Positions 62,301 through 64,000 of a stretch of DNA of 64,000 nucleotides are shown in pieces. The DNA is taken from assembly GCA_028289425.1 (NCBI GenBank), contig JANQPL010000019.1, forward strand, positions 62,001-126,000. The letters are read 5' to 3'. Position 1 is the stretch's first letter. Each line of letters begins with the position of its first letter. The notes under the pieces are model-generated. The model was not told where the DNA came from, did not search any database, and worked only from the letters and a program-made list of their open reading frames with translations. A program made the position numbers and the translations under genes. The DNA is from Alphaproteobacteria bacterium. Its GTDB lineage: Bacteria > Pseudomonadota > Alphaproteobacteria > JANQMY01.

Positions 62301-62911
62301 AGAATGAAGCGTATGCGAATAAGTATCGAGACCTTGTGAAGAGAGTGCGCCGCCAAGAAGACACGCTCACCCCTCCCGGCAACGCTCTGTCGACAGCCGT
62401 CGCCAGAAATCTCTTTAAGCTTATGGCGTATAAAGACGAATATGAGGTGGCAAGGCTGCATACGACTATGGGCTTTGAGCAGAAAATCCAGGATCGTATG
62501 GAAGGGGACTATACCCTCACCTATCACATGGCACCGCCCGTCCTTGGCCGCAAAGACGCGCAAGGCCATCCAAAAAAGACGCGCTTTAACGAACGGCTGA
62601 TGAAACCGGCTCTCAAATTTCTGGCCGGCCTGAAATCACTCCGCGGCACGTGGGCGGACCCGTTTGGATACACGGAAGAGCGCCGGGAGGAACGGCAGCT
62701 CATCGCAGATTACGAGAAGCTGCTCGACAACATCTTGCCGCGCCTCACCGCCGAGAACTATCAAATAGCGGTGGCTCTTGCCGAAGTGCCCGATATGATT
62801 CGGGGCTATGGCCATGTGAAACTTGAAAATCTGCAAAAGGCTCGACTACGCCGTGACGCCCTGTTGGCGGAATTCAACACGCCGCAGCCCTTGCAATCGG
62901 CGGCCGAGTAG
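59369..62911 (+). CDS. Indolepyruvate/2-oxoacid:ferredoxin oxidoreductase, fused alpha-beta(-gamma) chain
   Basis: 1180 residues from ATG 59369, with GGAGG 10 bases upstream. Oxidatively decarboxylates aryl- or branched-chain 2-oxoacids to acyl-CoA, reducing ferredoxin. N-terminal pyruvate-oxidoreductase-like domain (GYRGSPLAGLDRELGRM); CSGCPHNTS near 448; TPP region NLGDGTYEHSG and GGQAIDKHLTVP (about 515-560); a cysteine-rich FeS segment CEGCGDCSDKSNC near 655 followed by SCNKDLSCLKGFCPSF; gamma-type domain from about 746 (VAGIGGTGVVTISSLL). The fused form of about 1150-1190 residues is common in proteobacteria. Controlled, by position, by the divergent Lrp gene. Confidence 0.94.
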   Translation: MNISTLSSQSGFDTDYTLLDRYRLDDGRVYLTGTQALVRIALMQRRLDAAAGLNTAGFISGYRGSPLAGLDRELGRMSSLLDDHHIRFQPGLNEDLAATAVWGSQQLDAFGGKKYDGVFGLWYGKGPGLDRSADAMRHANAFGTSKYGGVLAVVGDDHGAQSSTIPHQSDHMFMGFMMPILHPANVAEYLWLGLAGIAMSRFSGCWVGFKAITEIVESGASVSLDPQAYQFLIPEPGEYERPPKFDLNFDPTLPWPQERWELERLVQRYRTRATWAFARKNNLDSITLNSQRARIGILTTGKAYHDLMQALADLDIDELTAQRIGLRIGKVSMPWPLEPEFSKKFVEGLEEIIIIEEKREVMEPQVKWQLFNLPADKRPTIIGKEDETGEVWLPCDDELSPRMIARLLASRLRVHHLEGDIDEQLASYEARKFSAPPAPAPIARSPYFCSGCPHNTSTNVPEGSDAMGGIGCHIMALSMNRHNQLFTHMGGEGVSWVGMAPFLEKDHIFQNLGDGTYEHSGLLAIRQAVYAGVNITYKILFNDAVAMTGGQAIDKHLTVPAIIAQVQAEGVETVAVLGEEDPATARSRYGFGLRAPTGVTIHHRDDLDDVQHRLRDTKGVTVLIFDQTCAAEKRRRRKRGEMLDPPVRVFINDLVCEGCGDCSDKSNCISVEPLETEFGQKRTINQSSCNKDLSCLKGFCPSFVTVEGGTLRKKPFPISAEEEQRLMAALPTPTPRELGHHTYNILVAGIGGTGVVTISSLLSMAAHLEGRGVTALDFTGLAQKNGAVVSHLKIGRAPKDMHAVRVGKGETDLLIGCDMVVAGSADVLARTATLRTRSVINTHVAPTAGFVLDTQSDLPDQRTIDAIAHAIGEKHVECFDATRVATDLFGDAIATNLLLLGYTYQNGFVPLSAAAIERAIELNGVAVEQNLKTFRWGRLLAHDGNLLERLLSATAPAVADQSLDDLIRRRADFLVGYQNEAYANKYRDLVKRVRRQEDTLTPPGNALSTAVARNLFKLMAYKDEYEVARLHTTMGFEQKIQDRMEGDYTLTYHMAPPVLGRKDAQGHPKKTRFNERLMKPALKFLAGLKSLRGTWADPFGYTEERREERQLIADYEKLLDNILPRLTAENYQIAVALAEVPDMIRGYGHVKLENLQKARLRRDALLAEFNTPQPLQSAAE

Positions 62912-62937
62912 GCCAGTCCCTCCAAAAGCAGACCCCC

Positions 62938-62965
62938 TTCATGTCCCGTAATTTTGGGACATGAA
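62938..62965. promoter_or_regulatory. Perfect 10-bp inverted repeat after the oxidoreductase gene
   Basis: TTCATGTCCC (62938-62947) and GGGACATGAA (62956-62965) with an 8-base spacer. It may be a hairpin ending the oxidoreductase transcript or an operator for the STAS-like gene; the ATGTCCC/GGGACAT core also appears at 59293-59315. No U-run follows. Confidence 0.45.
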
Positions 62966-63080
62966 GTCCGTGACAAGCAATTATGTGACAAATTTACTAC
63001 ATGCCAGTTGTCGCCGAACAACTGCCAAACGCCTTGGCCCCGGCGGATCTCTTTCAATCAAACCCATTGGAGATGCTGCC

Positions 63081-63485
63081 GTGAGAAAGCAGGACGAGCC
63101 CCCTAGTGCCGCAAATACAGATCTGGTCGATTACGAGGTCAATGGAGACCGTCTCACCCTGGACCTTAAGGGCGACATTTCTAAGTGCAGCTGCGGCACC
63201 ATTTTCGAGTATCTGGGACGCGTTTTAACGACGGACATTAAATCGTTGTTGATCGACAAGAAGGGTTTCAAACGCGAATCCAGCGATATAGAGGACGTGA
63301 AGCTCTTCGGCCATCGGTTTGGCCGGATGCTGCAAGAGCATCGCATTCAGGCGGCGTTGGTGCTCGACCCTCAAGATTTTTTTGAAACGGCCATGTGCGT
63401 GTTCGCCATGGAAACGGGCGCCAAGATTATGACAACCGACTCCCGTCATGAAGCCGCCCTCTGGCTTGAGGGCGGGATCAACTGA
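63081..63485 (+). CDS. STAS/SpoIIAA-like small protein
   Basis: 134 residues from GTG 63081, chosen because GGAGATG precedes it; the frame is open from 62961, but that Met lies in the palindrome. The sequence TDLVDYEVNGDRLTLDLKGDIS opens like a STAS-type fold, followed by YLGRVLTTDIKSLLIDKKGF and RIQAALVLDPQDFFETAMCVFAMETGAKIMTTDSRHEAALWL (in parts), the alternating beta-alpha pattern of SpoIIAA-like proteins. The phosphorylatable Ser of anti-sigma-factor antagonists is not obvious. It converges on the LuxR gene. Assignment is by pattern only. Confidence 0.5.
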   Translation: MRKQDEPPSAANTDLVDYEVNGDRLTLDLKGDISKCSCGTIFEYLGRVLTTDIKSLLIDKKGFKRESSDIEDVKLFGHRFGRMLQEHRIQAALVLDPQDFFETAMCVFAMETGAKIMTTDSRHEAALWLEGGIN

Positions 63486-63493
63486 CGCTCATC

Positions 63494-64000
63494 TCAGGCT
63501 ACGAGGCCGATGGCCATGCCGCGAAGGGCGGCCGTTACCCGATCCGACACATCAAGCTTGCCGTAAATCCGGCGCAAATAGGTATCCACCGTATAGGTCG
63601 AAATACCGACAATATCGGCAATGACGGCGTTGCTCTTACCGCGGGCAACCCATTCGAGAATTTCCACCTCCCGCCTGGACAAGGACACACCATCCGGCGC
63701 CTGACTTCGCAAAAGATCGCAATAGCGCTGGTGACCGAGCTGACACGCCCAATGAAGCGTGGCCATTTCGACGATGGTGAGGTCGACGTGCTTCTTGCCA
63801 AATCCCAGGCCCGCATAACCGTTGCGGCCATGGGGACCGAACACCGGCACGGCCAATCCGTCCCCTAAATTGGCCGCATCGAGCGCATCCAAATAAGACA
63901 GCTCTTCATCCGACAGATTGGGTTGCTCCCTAATCTCCGACCACCAAAACGGCACCGTGGCCGTGAGGGCGCGCTTCGGGATCGGGTCGATCTCGTAGTA
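63494..64000 (-). CDS. LuxR-family regulator, probable autoinducer-binding type (5' end beyond window)
   Basis: The frame is open to the right edge, so the N-terminus is missing; the visible part is 168 residues. It starts YYEIDPIPKRALTATVPFWW, like the Y-x-x-x-DP and W region of the autoinducer-binding domain, and continues AVPVFGPHGRNGYAGLGFG. The C-terminal GerE-type helix-turn-helix is LSRREVEILEWVARGKSNAVIADIVGISTYTVDTYLRRIYGKL (in parts: LSRREVEILEWVARGKS; TVDTYLRRIYGKL). The layout resembles VjbR-type regulators of alphaproteobacteria. Whether a signal synthase is nearby cannot be seen. Confidence 0.85.
   Translation of the reverse strand, partial: YYEIDPIPKRALTATVPFWWSEIREQPNLSDEELSYLDALDAANLGDGLAVPVFGPHGRNGYAGLGFGKKHVDLTIVEMATLHWACQLGHQRYCDLLRSQAPDGVSLSRREVEILEWVARGKSNAVIADIVGISTYTVDTYLRRIYGKLDVSDRVTAALRGMAIGLVA

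Noticed and set aside
1-64000. CRISPR array, tRNA, rRNA or prophage
   Set aside because: No regularly spaced direct repeats, no cloverleaf or T-loop signatures and no phage structural or integrase genes were seen by reading both strands; a covariance search would be needed to exclude small RNAs.

Overview
The window reads as chromosome of a free-living aerobic alphaproteobacterium. The evidence is a hopanoid (hpn) gene set with non-mevalonate isoprenoid genes, fused indolepyruvate:ferredoxin oxidoreductase, many acyl-CoA and xenobiotic/lipid oxidation genes (Baeyer-Villiger monooxygenase, P450, phytanoyl-CoA dioxygenase, crotonases) and dispersed intergenic hairpin repeats. I cannot name genus or species. 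I see no tRNA, rRNA, CRISPR, prophage or recognisable IS transposase.

Layout. 0-10 kb: an edge-truncated SPOUT RNA methyltransferase, several unrecognised secreted proteins (some visibly more A+T-rich than the rest), a Baeyer-Villiger monooxygenase, and a NarX/NarL-type two-component locus with a DUF4345 membrane protein. A shared CACAT-NATC-ATGTG palindrome lies before the response regulator and before a secreted-protein gene. 10-15 kb: a three-gene operon (alpha/beta hydrolase with a Cys nucleophile, Tat-exported molybdenum hydroxylase, 2Fe-2S subunit) divergent from a TetR gene across a perfect 20-bp inverted repeat. 15-20 kb: sterol-desaturase-like enzyme, DUF2147 protein, GNAT, GST overlapping a membrane-anchored AraC regulator, and a zinc-free MDR reductase. 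20-28 kb: acyl-CoA dehydrogenase plus an APH-type kinase fused to a DUF6285-like tail (resembling the LvaC/LvaA and ACAD10/11 4-hydroxyacid route), crotonase, P450, phytanoyl-CoA dioxygenase and an atypical SDR.

27.8-34.1 kb: a co-directional, more A+T-rich block made of ECF sigma factor, FecR, STN-type TonB-dependent receptor and two alpha/beta hydrolases, bracketed by intergenic repeats. This is a complete cell-surface signalling unit with hydrolases as likely cargo. 35-52 kb: a hopanoid/isoprenoid supercluster: hpnA, a PAPS sulfotransferase, dxr, hpnB-C-D-E-G, ispH, hpnN, hpnM, dxs, ispA. It holds four steps of precursor supply, squalene synthesis, side-chain trimming and hopanoid transport, but squalene-hopene cyclase and hpnH are not in the window. 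52-64 kb: bicupin, crotonases, a LysM-containing M48 lipoprotein protease, acyl-CoA synthetase, MBL hydrolase, an Lrp regulator divergent from fused indolepyruvate oxidoreductase, a STAS-like protein and an edge-truncated LuxR regulator.

Cross-cutting pattern. Several intergenic spaces carry paired hairpins in inverted orientation (REPIN-like, about 120-140 bp). Both small GIY-YIG nuclease genes in the window sit directly beside such hairpins, one of them bracketed on both sides. This nuclease-repeat pairing is the most system-like signal I found that standard annotation would not name.
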